Of a DNA stretch of 64,000 nucleotides, positions 12,746 to 24,508 are shown piece after piece. A model generated the notes under the pieces. That model was not told the DNA's origin and ran no database searches. It worked only from the letters and a program-made list of their open reading frames with translations. The stretch lies in NCBI RefSeq assembly GCF_036324505.1, contig NC_086363.1, positions 13,034,653 through 13,098,652 on the forward strand. Direction: 5' to 3'. How positions within the stretch are numbered: position 1 is the stretch's first letter; each line of letters begins with the position of its first letter. The position numbers were made by a program, and so were the translations under genes. The DNA is from Eleginops maclovinus. Its lineage: Eukaryota > Chordata > Actinopteri > Perciformes > Eleginopidae.

Positions 12746-15700
12746 CAGGCAGTGCGTGGGCTTTAATAATTTGCTGCAAATGGGACAAACCCAACTTTTA
12801 CTGATGAGAGGGGAATAATGTGTAAAGTAACTGGATGATGGAGATAATTTAGAGAAAGCGAGTGAATAATCAAAGATATAGAGAAAAATGCTGAATTAGG
12901 AGTGGTGATAGGGGAGGAGAAAAAGCCTAAGAGATGATTGTTGATGGTAACTCTGTCATCATTCAGTAGGTGGTAATTGCATGATATAGAAAAGTGAGAA
13001 TGTCTCCAATGGCTGTAGAAATATGGAGTGTAGTTTTATTGAGAGAAAATAAAACAAGTCATTCTGTCTTTTTCCCAGTATCTGTTTCCTCCTTTCTCCC
13101 CGGCACATTTGCCTTTTACACAAGGTAAGGTAACATTGCTCAATTTCATGGTCTAATGAGCCTTTCATCGCATGAGGTATCATACTGGCACACAACATGT
13201 CAAGTTAGTTATGGGAAGGGGAGGGTGGAACTTCAATTAGTTTCTTGTACTTATGGTTGTGGAAGACTGCCCACTCAAAATAGCTAGCCTGGAAAAAAGA
13301 CACTAGAGCTACTCAGGAAAAAAAAGGATCCTTTCTGTGCTGCAAACTGGGATGGAAACTGAACACAAAAATCCACCGATAATGTGTTCATTATGGTTGG
13401 TTGTCAAAACTATAAACCCATTTTAACAATGTAGCACGGCTGCCAAAACAACAGATTAGCATCCACCTGGTTTCAGCAAACATCCTCACTTTCAAGCAGC
13501 AAGGAAGCTCCTGGTGTCATTCTCACACATATGCAAACTCTCACTGGCAGGATAAACTCACCCACACACTGGAAGAAATGATGAAGGGAATCATAATCAG
13601 AACTGGTGAACTGAAGAAAAAGGCTAATGAGCCTATGCACTGTTGTAATAAACCAGCGCCATTTCATCATTTTTCAGCACAGGCTAATGCAGCAGCAGCA
13701 GCGCATGAAACACTATCAGCTGTTTCCCAGAGTTATGTGTAGACCACAGGCTAACATGCCTGCCAGCCTCCGTTTTCTGCATCGTGAGAAACACATTAAT
13801 GCAGCTTCCTAAACCCTAATGTCAAGGGTGGCAGGAAGAACTACGCAACGCTTTGTTCCAGTTGGTGTCAGAGGCGAAGAAATGAGAACATAAGGGCATA
13901 CACTGCACACTGTTGTTGTCAGGCTCTTTGCTGGAGCAGAGGTTTTTGGATAAATTGGTGGTTTGTTAACATATCACATGCGTGTTACTGCCAAATGCTT
14001 GGGAAACCCTGAATTTGCTGTTTCCAACACAGCTGAAATGTATGCTTTGCTTTGCAGAGAATAGAAAAGTTGCTCACTTGCTATAAAAGCAAAATGATAA
14101 GAGAGGAAGAGGCCAAATATGAGTAGTGTACTTAGGTTTTTCTCTCAATTTGGAGCATTTTCAAGTGGAACGAGAGAGTAATTTGGGTCTCCTTGAATGG
14201 CTTGGAACATGTCTGCACTTAGACACACTGTTCACATGAAAGGAAAAAGCTTTTTTTTGTCCTCATTGTGAAAATATTATTGCTTCAATTGTCAGAAGTT
14301 CCCAAAAGCACTGACCGGACACCGACAGGAACTGCCAAATGTTCCTGTAAAGGCCTCCTTTCTCCACTGCACACTGTTTGACCTTTCTGCTGATTTAGCA
14401 TGTCCTTGTGGACAGTGTGTTTTGCCCCAAGATAGAGACGTACATCGCCTGAGCGGACGTTCATGTGCTCTCCAACCCATTCATTCAACGAGAAGAAATT
14501 ACATTTTCCAATTGTCTGCCGCAAGATGATGGAAGTTCATTGGGGGCAAAGGGATGTGTGGAGAAACACAATAAGCACGGAGAGGATGCCACAAAAATGC
14601 CATCAGAGTGGATTTCACAGAAAACTATTTTTTCAAAGCACAATCAGAGACTTTTGACCTATTTGAGCTTGGTTTTAGTGTTTTAGCCACCTTTGCAAGA
14701 GCTTGATCCTGACTGTTTGTTTGTCACACGCGTCACATTTTCCTGTAAGCACAACGCTGCTGCATTAATTACGGATTTAATTGGGCGATACAAAAGTATA
14801 GTTAAAGATATCATAAATGTGCAAAGCATCTCTGCAGGGATAATATGTCCTCCTAGGAACATTATGTTGTGAACAAAGCAAAAAGAAACATTTAGATAAA
14901 AAAAACAAAAAACCTAACTTCCCTTTTAATGGCTCTATCTAGAAGCGCTAGAAATCTAAAAGCACATTCTTAGTGCACAAAAGTAAACATCAAACCTTTG
15001 GGGATCACGCTTCAAAAGTGTTAGGAGTTGCTTCACCATCTTGACATATCATAAATGTCTGTTGTCCCATTTAATTTCAATTTCTCATCAACTGTGCTGT
15101 CATTAAACCCCAGTTAGATTGCAAATGGCTATCCAATATATTGGAAAAACATTGGAAAAAAACGCAATCCAGCACATTCACATAAAAAGAAAAATCATGT
15201 ATAAGCAGCTGTCGGACAATCACAATCCACCAGGGTTTATTGACAAGTCCACAAAGGACAAAGAGATCGAAGTGCAGCCCAACTCCACTCTAATGAGCCC
15301 TAACAAAGGCGTCCTGTCTAATAAAAAAACAAGAAAGGTTCTATTTATAAAACGCTGAAAGAATGGCCCTTCAAGACTTTTTGGGGATCAAGAACTGTCG
15401 CCCACACAGCTGCTCATAGAAATCAGACGAATACGACCTTTTTAATTGCCACATATAATTGCCACATTTGAAGGTAGTAATTACATTTCTGTAGGTGTAA
15501 TTATACAATCCCACCTTTACCACGATAGGCTCACCGCTGCTCACAGTACGGGCTCACGTGTGCACATTCGTGAGTATTCAACATTTGAAGAAAGGCACTC
15601 ATAACACTCAGACACGCACACACATATCACATCATCTGTTTTATATATATATATATTACTGTTGAGCATATTTTTTATAAATGTAATTCTCTTTTATTGT

Positions 15701-16494
15701 GTTTCTTGTTCCCAAGATTCCACCTTTAGCCGCTTTACTTCATCATTTCCCATGTGTGTTAGCTCCTGAATGTAAAGGGATTTTAATACAACAAGAAAAA
15801 CTATTAAATCAGTTTCTATTGGTTGTTACTTTATCTGTGTGAGAGAGAAGAGCCATGTTAGTTTTGTGTATGTCCTTCTTTACTGAGACTGGTATGTCTG
15901 CTATAACATCTAATTAAATTTGCAGCATACTAGATTAGTTTTATTCCTAATCCCCCCCCACATTTTTTTAAAGAGAAGTCTGTCCCCCTCCTTCAGTATT
16001 TGCTTCATGGTTCCATTGAGACTGCAATTATAGATTTAATTGCATTTTTTACAACTAACTTTTAAGTTTTTAAGGTTGGGAGCAATACAGACCCTATTAT
16101 AAACTTGTTAGTGTTAGCAGCTAGCTGATTTAGCTTTTGCTCAGTGGTTTCTTTGGTAAGAGGCGAACTGTTGAAATATGCTTTTTAAACTGTGGCTCAA
16201 TCCTGTTGCAGAAGCTTGACCTGGCTTTATTGCAACGCTCTGCTGAAAACTTCTTCGACATTCGCCGTGTTTGAACAAAGTGATCTTGTTGTGTCTTTAT
16301 CCTGCTAAGATGCACACAGCTTGAACTCGGAGGTGAAAGAGTGTGCGAGATGAAGGATCAGTAACTCCATGTGAATGAACCTTCCAATCTGTCAGGACAC
16401 CAGCTATTGAGCTCCTTTTGCCTCTCGTCAGCTCACTTGCCTCCGTCACTGCATTGATTCATCCGTTTCACCACTGCCTTCATCTGATTACTGT

Positions 16495-16675
16495 CCCAGA
16501 CACTCCTTCTTAATCCCCAGTCTCATTGTTCCCCTCTCCATTTGTCTCATCTTACCTCCAACCATCCTTTTTCTTCTTAACCGTGTTCCCTCTCTTTCTC
16601 ATTCTCCACACCTCCTCTCTCCTTCTCTTTATCTTAACCCTTCCATCTCTTCCTGCGTCCCGCTCCTCATCAGAC
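16495..16675 (+). repeat. pyrimidine-rich tract (about 180 bases)
   Basis: An unusually long stretch of C and T on the plus strand, broken by occasional A and few G. It ends in CATCAG, so it resembles an oversized splice-acceptor tract, but the open frame beyond it (from 16680) has no recognisable protein features. Confidence 0.7.
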
Positions 16676-17879
16676 TCGTATGGAGAGCGGTGAACAAACG
16701 CCATCCCTCACATCTCCAATGAGTACCTTGTTATCATCTTGTCCCCACAGCGGCTTTCTGTCTGGCTCCATCTCAGCTCGGATTCCGTCACTAATGGGAC
16801 CGCATCATTTCCGACAGCAGCAATTCCTCAGAGCCGACAAACAGAGATGTGAACACAGCTCAGAGGGATTGTAGACTAATGCCTCGGTCTGATTTACACA
16901 TTCACAAAGGTCTTTTTAAAGCATAATTTGTCTTCAACACAGACAGGTTGGGGTTGTGTTGAAATGCTGCATGGCCTGTAAAGACAACATGCGCATACAG
17001 ACCTAGCACGTAAATCTAAATCTCCCTCTCTCCCTTTATTGTTGTATTTTAAAGACAAATCAGCCACAATCTCAGTATACGGGAACACAATGCATGAAAT
17101 ATGTATGAGAATTGTGAATGCAGTGACAGATAGTGACTTGTCAGTGTGCTATTTTAGGTTCAGACATCTAAAAAGTTTGTCTCTGGCTCGCAGGCTCCTC
17201 AGATCCACATAAAAGCAGCTAAGTGAAACTTCATGAAAGCTTCAGCAGTAGCACATGTTGAGAGTTTGGCTGCCTTCGATTTCTCAGTCTGCTAATCGTT
17301 GCCACTGGGTCCTGCAGGGCAAAAACAAAGACTCCCAGTATTTGTATGCCAATCGGTTATTCCTTTTGATTGCGTCCTTAACTAAGTTGACTTTTTTTTT
17401 GCGAGCGCTGCTTTCATCTCCTTCAAAAAGGGGCACTTAACAGCTGACTTGCTTGTGACCCAGGACAGGCTTTGAAAGCTTAAGCACACACTGCAGTTTA
17501 CAAAACTGAATGATCTATGAAAACAACAGTTGTTGCTTTTTATTAAAGCCCATGTTGGTTATCAGGCTGTATACAAATGATCAGTGGGATGCTACTAAAT
17601 GGTATTTTACAGCTTTATTCTGTATCAAATGCCATTTTGTAACAACCAATCAAAGCTCACCATCTTACAATAACAATAGCGATGTGTATGATGCTTTGTT
17701 CTCTTCAGGAAAGCCTTTAAAAACACTCTGCTATTCAGTTACACCTGCAGCACAACAATCTTATTAGTTTTTTCTATTCCATCATTCATTTTTTTTCGCT
17801 TTGCCTACATTGCAGAATGCTCTGTCATCCTGAACGAAATGGAAATGTGACATCACTATTTCTGTTGTTTCTTTTAGCA

Positions 17880-18312
17880 TAGCATTAGATATTTTAACTG
17901 GGGAGTCCTCTGGACACTGTGGAGGTGGTGGGAGACAGGAGAATGGTAGACAAGCTTTCCTCCCTGCTGGACAATGTGTCCCACCCCGTCCAGGACACCC
18001 CATCCGCACTGTGCAGCTCCTTCAGTGACAGGCTGCTGGGTCTCACGGAGAGATACCGCAGGTCCTCCCTTCCTACAGCTGTCAGACTTTACAACCAGCG
18101 TGGCTCCTGGTAGACCCCTCATACATACAACAAAACAAAAAAACGGACTAGTTGTGCAATAACAATATGCGCATTATATAAACATAAATATGCCATTAAC
18201 AATAACTGTCCAATATTTACCTGGCTGCTATATCTCTTTCAGGATGTGTATTTTGCTGTAGCACATTTAGATTTCCCCTCTGTGGGACGAATAAAGGGAT
18301 TCTGATTCTGAT
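17880..18312 (+). mobile_element. 5'-truncated non-LTR retrotransposon (L2/CR1-like LINE) 3' end
   Basis: The frame 17919-18113 encodes RRMVDKLSSLLDNVSHPVQD and, further on, ERYRRSSLPTAVRLYNQ before a stop. I recognise this C-terminal tail from fish LINE ORF2 proteins. About 200 bases later comes a 3' UTR ending CCCTCTGTGGGACGAATAAA followed by GATTCTGATTCTGATT, a short tandem tail typical of such LINEs. Only the last 65 codons remain; the reverse transcriptase core and endonuclease are missing, so it is a dead fragment. The clade is by resemblance only. Confidence 0.8.
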
Positions 18313-20276
18313 TTGTCCAGATGATTGTATAGTTTTCACTGGGCCTGTAGGTCCTGGACCCACCCATTTGTAAATCAGAAATGGACCCCATTGCTGACAG
18401 GTGTAGGCACTACATATTGTATATTACATATTTTCTATCCAAGAAAGTGTGGATTAGATCAGAAGTCCTTGTTGTGTGCAAACAGGTATTCCTCAATGAA
18501 TTCAATGACTATTCAGCAGCAGTACATACATAAAGCAAGTGTTTTGCAAAGCTAGTGTTTTCGGTGCGAAATACCCTATTTATGTTTCCCCAGACGGTGT
18601 ATATTTGCTGAGCTGCTAAAAAAGAGAAAGGAAAAATACTTTATAAAGAAACTGTGCTTATATTTTCTCCCCTCTCATTATTAAGGCTTAGATGTGAGTT
18701 TTTTTTTCTTCTGTCTTTTTAAAGCCATTACTTTCAGGCAGGTCAAAAGCCGACCTTGTTCACCGAAAACTCTAAAACATTATCCAAGATTGACCTGGCT
18801 AACATGCTGGCGCCACTCACAGAGAACACTTTTCTATTGGTGGGTTTTAGGCAGCTCACTCGCCGAACTGAGGGGAGCTGTGTGTTGAAGCTTATCGTGT
18901 TTGAAGAAAGGCAGGTACACTGATCTGTGTTAATAACGCAGTGGTAGGAGCCGCTCAGCCCGCCAGCGGTTATGGCCTGCCGGCATATTACCAGTGACAT
19001 CACAGATCAGACAGCATTTGGCCCGCGCTCAGCCTCCTCTCATTAGAGCGGACTACCTACAGGAGACCCCGGTCACACACGCTGTCCTTTAAAGTGCGGT
19101 CAAAGAGCATCCGTAAGAGCCTAACAGACGGCGCTTTAACGCTGTTACCAAGCATCAGTAGTGTTACGTAACATACTGCAAATCAGGCTTCCATTTCATG
19201 CTTTAATGTTTAATAAGGCTGCAGTAACGGCGAAACCAAGGGAGGCACACAAGCAAACAATCAAAGGAAAGATAAATTATTCCATTCGATGAGTTTGAGT
19301 TTACATCAGCCTCACAGTCCAGAGAGATGCTCCTCATTAGACTCCAGATCCATTGAACATTCACTGATTATATATTTTTTTTCCCGCCACACTGTGTTCC
19401 GGTTGTGTCCTGTTTGTACTTCAGTCAAGGGATCTCGGACTCATTGGTAATCTTATTTTAATCAGGATTTGCAGAAAATACCCTAATTTATAGCAGGCCA
19501 AAAGTCTCCTCGAGCTTCTTGGAGCGTGAACAGAGCCGCGGCGTTGAATATTTCAGTAAACAAGTAGATTTTAAATATTTCATGCACAGAACGATTGATA
19601 TGAACTGAAACTACTTTATGAAACATTAAAGGCCCTGTGTCTATCTGAACAATACACATTCACCGGCTTTCTCAGAGTTCTGCTGTGCCATGACCTCTTT
19701 AGCTGCATTTAAGTCACACCACTGGAGAAATAAATGAATGATTGCTAGTGCTTTCATACATTATGGGAGAAGAAGAATTTGCATAATAGGAAACTGTTCC
19801 CTCTCCCAGTCTTCTCCTGCCTGACACACCCCGCCAAACTTTATCTCACCCAACAATGCTCTCTCTTACTGGAATACAGAAGCACAGATGTGTGTTCCCT
19901 CTAAATGTCTCATGCACAAACATGAAAGAGGCAGAGGACTTTTATTTTGAAAAACTGTTGGAACGTGACTCGACTCACAGACACAACAGTGCCTCCAGAA
20001 GAGTAGGGGGCAGTATGAAACCTCAAAAGCAATGGTTGCATCTGCCATGAAACGAAAAAAGATGTTGAGGCTCCGCTTTGACAGATAGTGCAAGCTGCCG
20101 CTGCAAGAAATATCCCGGGGATGGACTGAATTAAAAACAGAAATAGCTGCTGTAATAAAAACAGAAATTAGTGAGGGAATGAGCTATACTAAAGTGATGA
20201 TTTTAGTTTACTTGCTTATGGGGCTACTGCTATATTCTGCAATTTTCCGTTAGTAATAAAGTCTAAGAGTCATATG

Positions 20277-20480
20277 GTTTCAAGGTTTCAAGGTTTCAAG
20301 GTTTTATTTGTCATATGCACAGCAGATACAGCGTATATGTTGGCAATGAAAATCTTATGAAAATCTATGTCGCGTGCTCCTCCAACAACTCAACATGCAT
20401 GGTGCAAAAAATAATATGTGCGTGTTTCAGCATTCCCTTTCAGTTCATAAGCTGCAGTAGGCTTCTCTCTGAAAAGCATG
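20277..20480 (-). mobile_element. retroelement-like fragment with GGTTTCAA tail repeats
   Basis: Four tandem units of about 8 bases (GGTTTCAA) followed by GGTTTTATTTGTCATATGCA. Read on the minus strand this is a 3' end with AATAAAACC and a CTTGAAAC tandem tail, the form seen at the ends of fish LINEs and SINEs. The left boundary on that strand is not clear. Confidence 0.6.
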
Positions 20481-22122
20481 AAGGAGCAGGTGTGAGCTGT
20501 CTTTTTCTTTTTATCAGCGATGGTGTAGTTAACATTTGTGGGTATAATGCACTAAACATTGGGGAGATTCATGCCAGGAATGTTTTCAGAAAGTTCCGTT
20601 GAAACGCAGCACAAAGACATTGCCGTAACCCCCTAAACACTCTGTGTTTTGTGTGTCAGAAAGTCCGAATGATGTACTAGAAAATCAACAATTATGTTAC
20701 TCAGCAGACTTTAGGACACTTTGAACTTTGCTTGAAATATTAAGACTTCATTGTACTTAAATAACTTGCTCTCATAAGTTCCTGACATTTGGAATAAAGG
20801 CCAAGTTTATTCATGCATGCGTGGATGCATGGGCATACTCAGTGGCATCTATTGAAAATGAACAGTTTTCTTTAAACATAATGACTTTTTTGTAATAAAA
20901 TGATGATGTTATCGTCCACATATTAACTTAAAGGGTGAACACGCATATGTTGGGCATGATTTGAATGTGCAGACAATGTGAACATGAGCATAATGTTTTG
21001 ATTTAATTGTAATCACCCTCCGTCTTTATTTTGTGCTTTCCTTTACATAAAAAAAAAAAAGACATTTCCCCCATAAATGAATGCATAAATATTCCTCAAG
21101 TGAAGTATTTGAAGCCCAAAATCTCCTCTGGGAGAACCCCAAGACCTTTTCCCATTGTTGAAATCTAAAGCCTTATACAGAAAGATATAACTGGGTAGGA
21201 TTTCAAAGGGCGGAAACCAGCAAACACATGAAGAGTGTGGGATGTGGAAAAGTGAAGAAAAACAACTGAATGTCTCTGCAGTGTTGGGGAGTAGGAGCCT
21301 GGTTTATCTCCCTGAGAGCTCTGCAAAATCGGTCTCGCTGAATGTACTGCAGTGCTGATTCATTCTGATAAAACGCTGCGCTTCACTTGTGTACAAATCC
21401 CAAACTTAATTACTATGAGCCAAAATGGAAATTACCTCAATTATGAAAATTCTGCCACACATTTGCCCTTCAGTCTTTTTTGAATCCAATTAAAGTAATC
21501 AGTGTGTCTTTTGCCAACAATTCCACATTTCTTATTTAATATTGATATGGACTTTGGAAAAAAATATAATACCTACAGATTTAGTTGCAATCACATTTCA
21601 CTGCATAAATACAAAGTCGTTCACAATATATGAAGACAAAGGGAAGGTTCTTCAACCATTGTAATCATACAAGATCTTCGTTCATGTCATCATTCCAGTT
21701 TAATTGACAGAAAAAAAAAAGTTATTTAGAATGAATTGAATAACCTGATTTAGATTAAGCACATTTTCAATAAATAAGATCATCCATAAAGTTGGGTTGC
21801 TTGCTAGAAACATAAACAACAAAAACGGTCAAAATCGAAACAGCAGAGCCTGAGATATCTTGCTTTGAAGCTGCTTATCTTTTGGCCAAACTTCCCAGAA
21901 TGCATCTCCTAAGTGTATTTGGTTGGACCCTTCCTTCATTGTAAACATCCATCACACTTTTTGCCTCCAATTTCTGTATCTAAACTAGCAACATTTTGTT
22001 GACAGCTGCATTTGGAAGACTTCACCTTTTTAAATTTAGATCTGGCTATTTCCAGAGAACATTACAATGCAAAATAAGACACACCATTAAGACCAAAGAT
22101 TAACGAGATATACTGTAACTGT

Positions 22123-22128
22123 TTTATT
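22123..22128 (-). terminator. polyadenylation signal of the astacin gene
   Basis: AATAAA on the minus strand about 60 bases beyond the TGA stop. It is the first canonical hexamer after the coding region, giving a very short 3' UTR. The cleavage site itself is not visible. Confidence 0.72.
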
Positions 22129-22188
22129 GCCATACTTTCACATTTGCAGTATAATGTCAGAATGAACACACACTGCTGTAATCCTCTT

Positions 22189-24450
22189 TCAGAGGTATCT
22201 CCAGCACTTGTAGAGCCGGTTGATCCTGACAATGTCAATGTCGCTCAATCGTCTACTCTTCCCGATGGGAACAGAGGCGTCAGGGATGGGAGTAATGGTC
22301 TCCGAATTGAACTTTCCAAGGGATCTTCTACAGATTTGAGAAAGAAAAGATTCATTAATGTGTTTCTAAAATAGAATTTGGTTCTCCTTGCTCTGTCTTG
22401 AATTGGTATTTTACCTTGCATAATGCATAATAGAGGTGTAGTCATACGAAGTGTTGAGGTTTTTAGTGTCCATCTGTCTGAACTGGGGCTTAAAAACTAG
22501 GGACAAAAAAAGATTAATTAACAGCTTCCAGACTAAGAAGTCAAACATAAATGACGCTTTGAGAGCCTTACATTCAATGACGTTGTCCCAGTTGATTTTG
22601 ACATACTGATTGCGGTCACTCCGGGTGTGCTCGTGGTAGAAACCCAGCGTGTGCAGCAGCTCGTGCTGGATGATGCCGTGACTGATGCAGCCAAACCTCT
22701 GCAGTGACACAGTCTGCTTGTCTCCAAGATAACCTGGTGTAGTCGCACAGCTAAAAGTAGAACATGAAAGAGAGACGAAGATAATATATGCAACACGCAC
22801 GTTTACATTTGACATGTGTATCTGTTTGTTTGTGAGCTTGTGCGTACATTCTTAAATAATACGCTTTTCGGTGATTGGAGGGTCTTCTGTCGGATTCATC
22901 TTTCAAGCAACAGATGAAATCAGCTGTTGTGAAGCTAAACTTGCAGTAAACTGTTATTTTGTAGGTTGTCAGTAAAACAATAACTATTGGTTTAACAAAC
23001 AGTGGTGTCCTGGACGAAGTTCCATGCTTGTTTATGCTATCAAACCCAACTATTGCCCTCCCCTTGAGTTCTTTCTTGCATGCCCTATTTGTTTTGTTTT
23101 TTTACCATGCAACTTTTAAAAATACTTAATATAATATGTTAATTGCTCTTGATCAATTGCCAACTCAAGGGAAGTTGGAAGCATGTGAAAAAGTACTTCC
23201 TGTCAGATACATTCAAGAATAAGGCTGTAACAAGAACCCCAGACTGAAGGAGATGCTAAATGATTAAGTCACGTAACATTTTCCATTTGCCTTTTTGGAG
23301 TAGTTTTGCATGTCTTTGTGGTCATTGGTGTCTCTGTTGTAGCTGTTTTGCATCTCTTTCTCACATATCTCTTTGTACTGACATTCGTCTACACAGATAT
23401 ACTGAACACTCGAACACCATACTCAAAATATTATAGTAAACCACCAATGAAAACCTGAGATGCACTGCTGTCGAACTGCTTTAAAAAGCCATTCTAAAGT
23501 AACTACATGTTTAGTCATTGACTCACCCATATCTCGGTTCGATGTCCAGGTACGCTGTTTGTCTTGCACGTGGAACGTAGCGAACGCAGGTATTGTACTC
23601 GATGTCCTTCATGGCGTTCACAATTGTATTCTTCTCGCTTTGGTCTACAAGTGCGAATAACTCATCAGTATCATCACAGATTCAGTTTTAAAAAAAAGAG
23701 ATGTCAATGTGCATCATTCCTGAAATATAAAAAACCTACCATATTTTGAGCTTAGAATATAAGGGACTTCAACATTCCCGTTAGCAGACTTTGGCCACAG
23801 ACAGTTGTAGCGCTTACTTATGCATTTCATTGCATTCCTGGTTCTCGGTATCATCAGGTCTCCTTCCAGTATAAGCTCACTGGATCCTATTGGAAGAAAC
23901 AAAACATCATCAAAATCAAGCTGTTTGTGTTTTAGTATATCTGGTCTATATATTTTTTTGTAGTAGGAGTTCTGCGCTAACATTGTGAAGAAACAAATGT
24001 TCCCACGCTGTGCTTGTATTATCAGTATTGAATACTCACCATTGTTCATCCGCAAAATAGTCGTGGATATATCCTCCGTGTCTGATTGATCCTTTAAGAT
24101 CTCTAAATGGGATCAAAGCAGAAGTCATGTAACCCTGTTTTTCACATAGTTTTTTAACTGATATTGTTAGCAAGGGAAAAAAAGATTCCATGAGGTCCGG
24201 TCTCTTACCACTATCAGCTCCATGATCCTGTGACAAACAACGTACAAAAATAAACCATTTTACTTCAACTTAAACTCACTTTAGTTCAATAAATTGGATA
24301 AAGATTGAGACGGATAAGGCAGAAAATGTGTACTTCATTTAACACAGAGCAGACAAGTCGTTTTCTCTTAATGTTTAGTGAGTCATTTCTTACACTTCCA
24401 TCGTGAGCGTTACAGAGGCCCAGAAGCAGGAGAAGAAGAAGAGAAACCAT
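22189..24450 (-). CDS. six-cysteine astacin metalloprotease (hatching-enzyme / C6AST-like), complete 8-exon gene
   Basis: Predicted secreted zinc endopeptidase of 267 residues. Exons on the minus strand: 24450-24394, 24227-24209, 24102-24040, 23886-23740, 23644-23527, 22750-22572, 22496-22415 and 22327-22189 (stop included); total 804 nt, all seven introns GT-AG and phase-compatible, no stop or frameshift. Residues 1-15 are a leucine-rich signal peptide; about 16-63 are the propeptide, with EGD at 54-56 matching the astacin aspartate switch; the mature enzyme probably starts at N64 (RTR-NAMKC). The zinc site is HELLHTLGFYHEHTRSD (164-180), with ligands H164, H168, H174 and catalytic E165; the Met-turn is SIMHY (216-220). 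The mature part has exactly six cysteines (68, 75, 115, 136, 156, 263), the teleost six-cysteine pattern. NTS at 209 is an N-glycosylation sequon. An eight-exon layout is known for low choriolytic enzyme and related astacins, whereas many fish high choriolytic enzymes are intronless. Hatching enzyme versus nephrosin/C6AST paralogue cannot be decided from sequence alone. Confidence 0.96.
24209..24227 (-). other. 19-nt microexon (exon 2) of the astacin gene
   Basis: Exon 2 is only 19 bases: six codons (DHGADS) plus one base that completes a Glu codon with exon 3. It is bounded by a CACAG acceptor and a GTAAGA donor and lies in the propeptide. It is needed to join the phase-0 end of exon 1 to the phase-1 start of exon 3, which supports its reality. 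Confidence 0.88.
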
Positions 24451-24500
24451 TTTCGTCTTGAGATGCTGATGCTTGGTCTCACTGGGGACTGATGTGACTG

Positions 24501-24508
24501 TTTATATA
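24501..24508 (-). promoter_or_regulatory. TATA box of the astacin gene
   Basis: Read on the minus strand the sequence is TATATAAA, ending about 50 bases before the ATG at 24450. A start site 25-30 bases downstream would fall near 24475 and give a 5' UTR of about 25 bases, typical of compact tissue-specific genes. The position is inferred from the motif and spacing only. Confidence 0.7.

Larger units (their letters stand above)
1..22122. other. long non-coding stretch left of the astacin gene
   Basis: No gene is recognised here. The open frames are short, mutually overlapping and without domain motifs. Repeats listed separately cover a small part of it. It may be MDGA2 intron 1 or sequence upstream of MDGA2; the window cannot tell which. 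AT-rich segments with long unique-looking runs could include conserved non-coding elements, which only cross-species alignment would show. Confidence 0.6.

Noticed and set aside
16680..16874. Possible exon after the pyrimidine tract
   Set aside because: The translated product matches no family I know and no convincing donor phase or partner exon could be found.
22144..22445. Plus-strand frames antisense to the last astacin exons
   Set aside because: Shadows of the minus-strand coding exons; no independent evidence.
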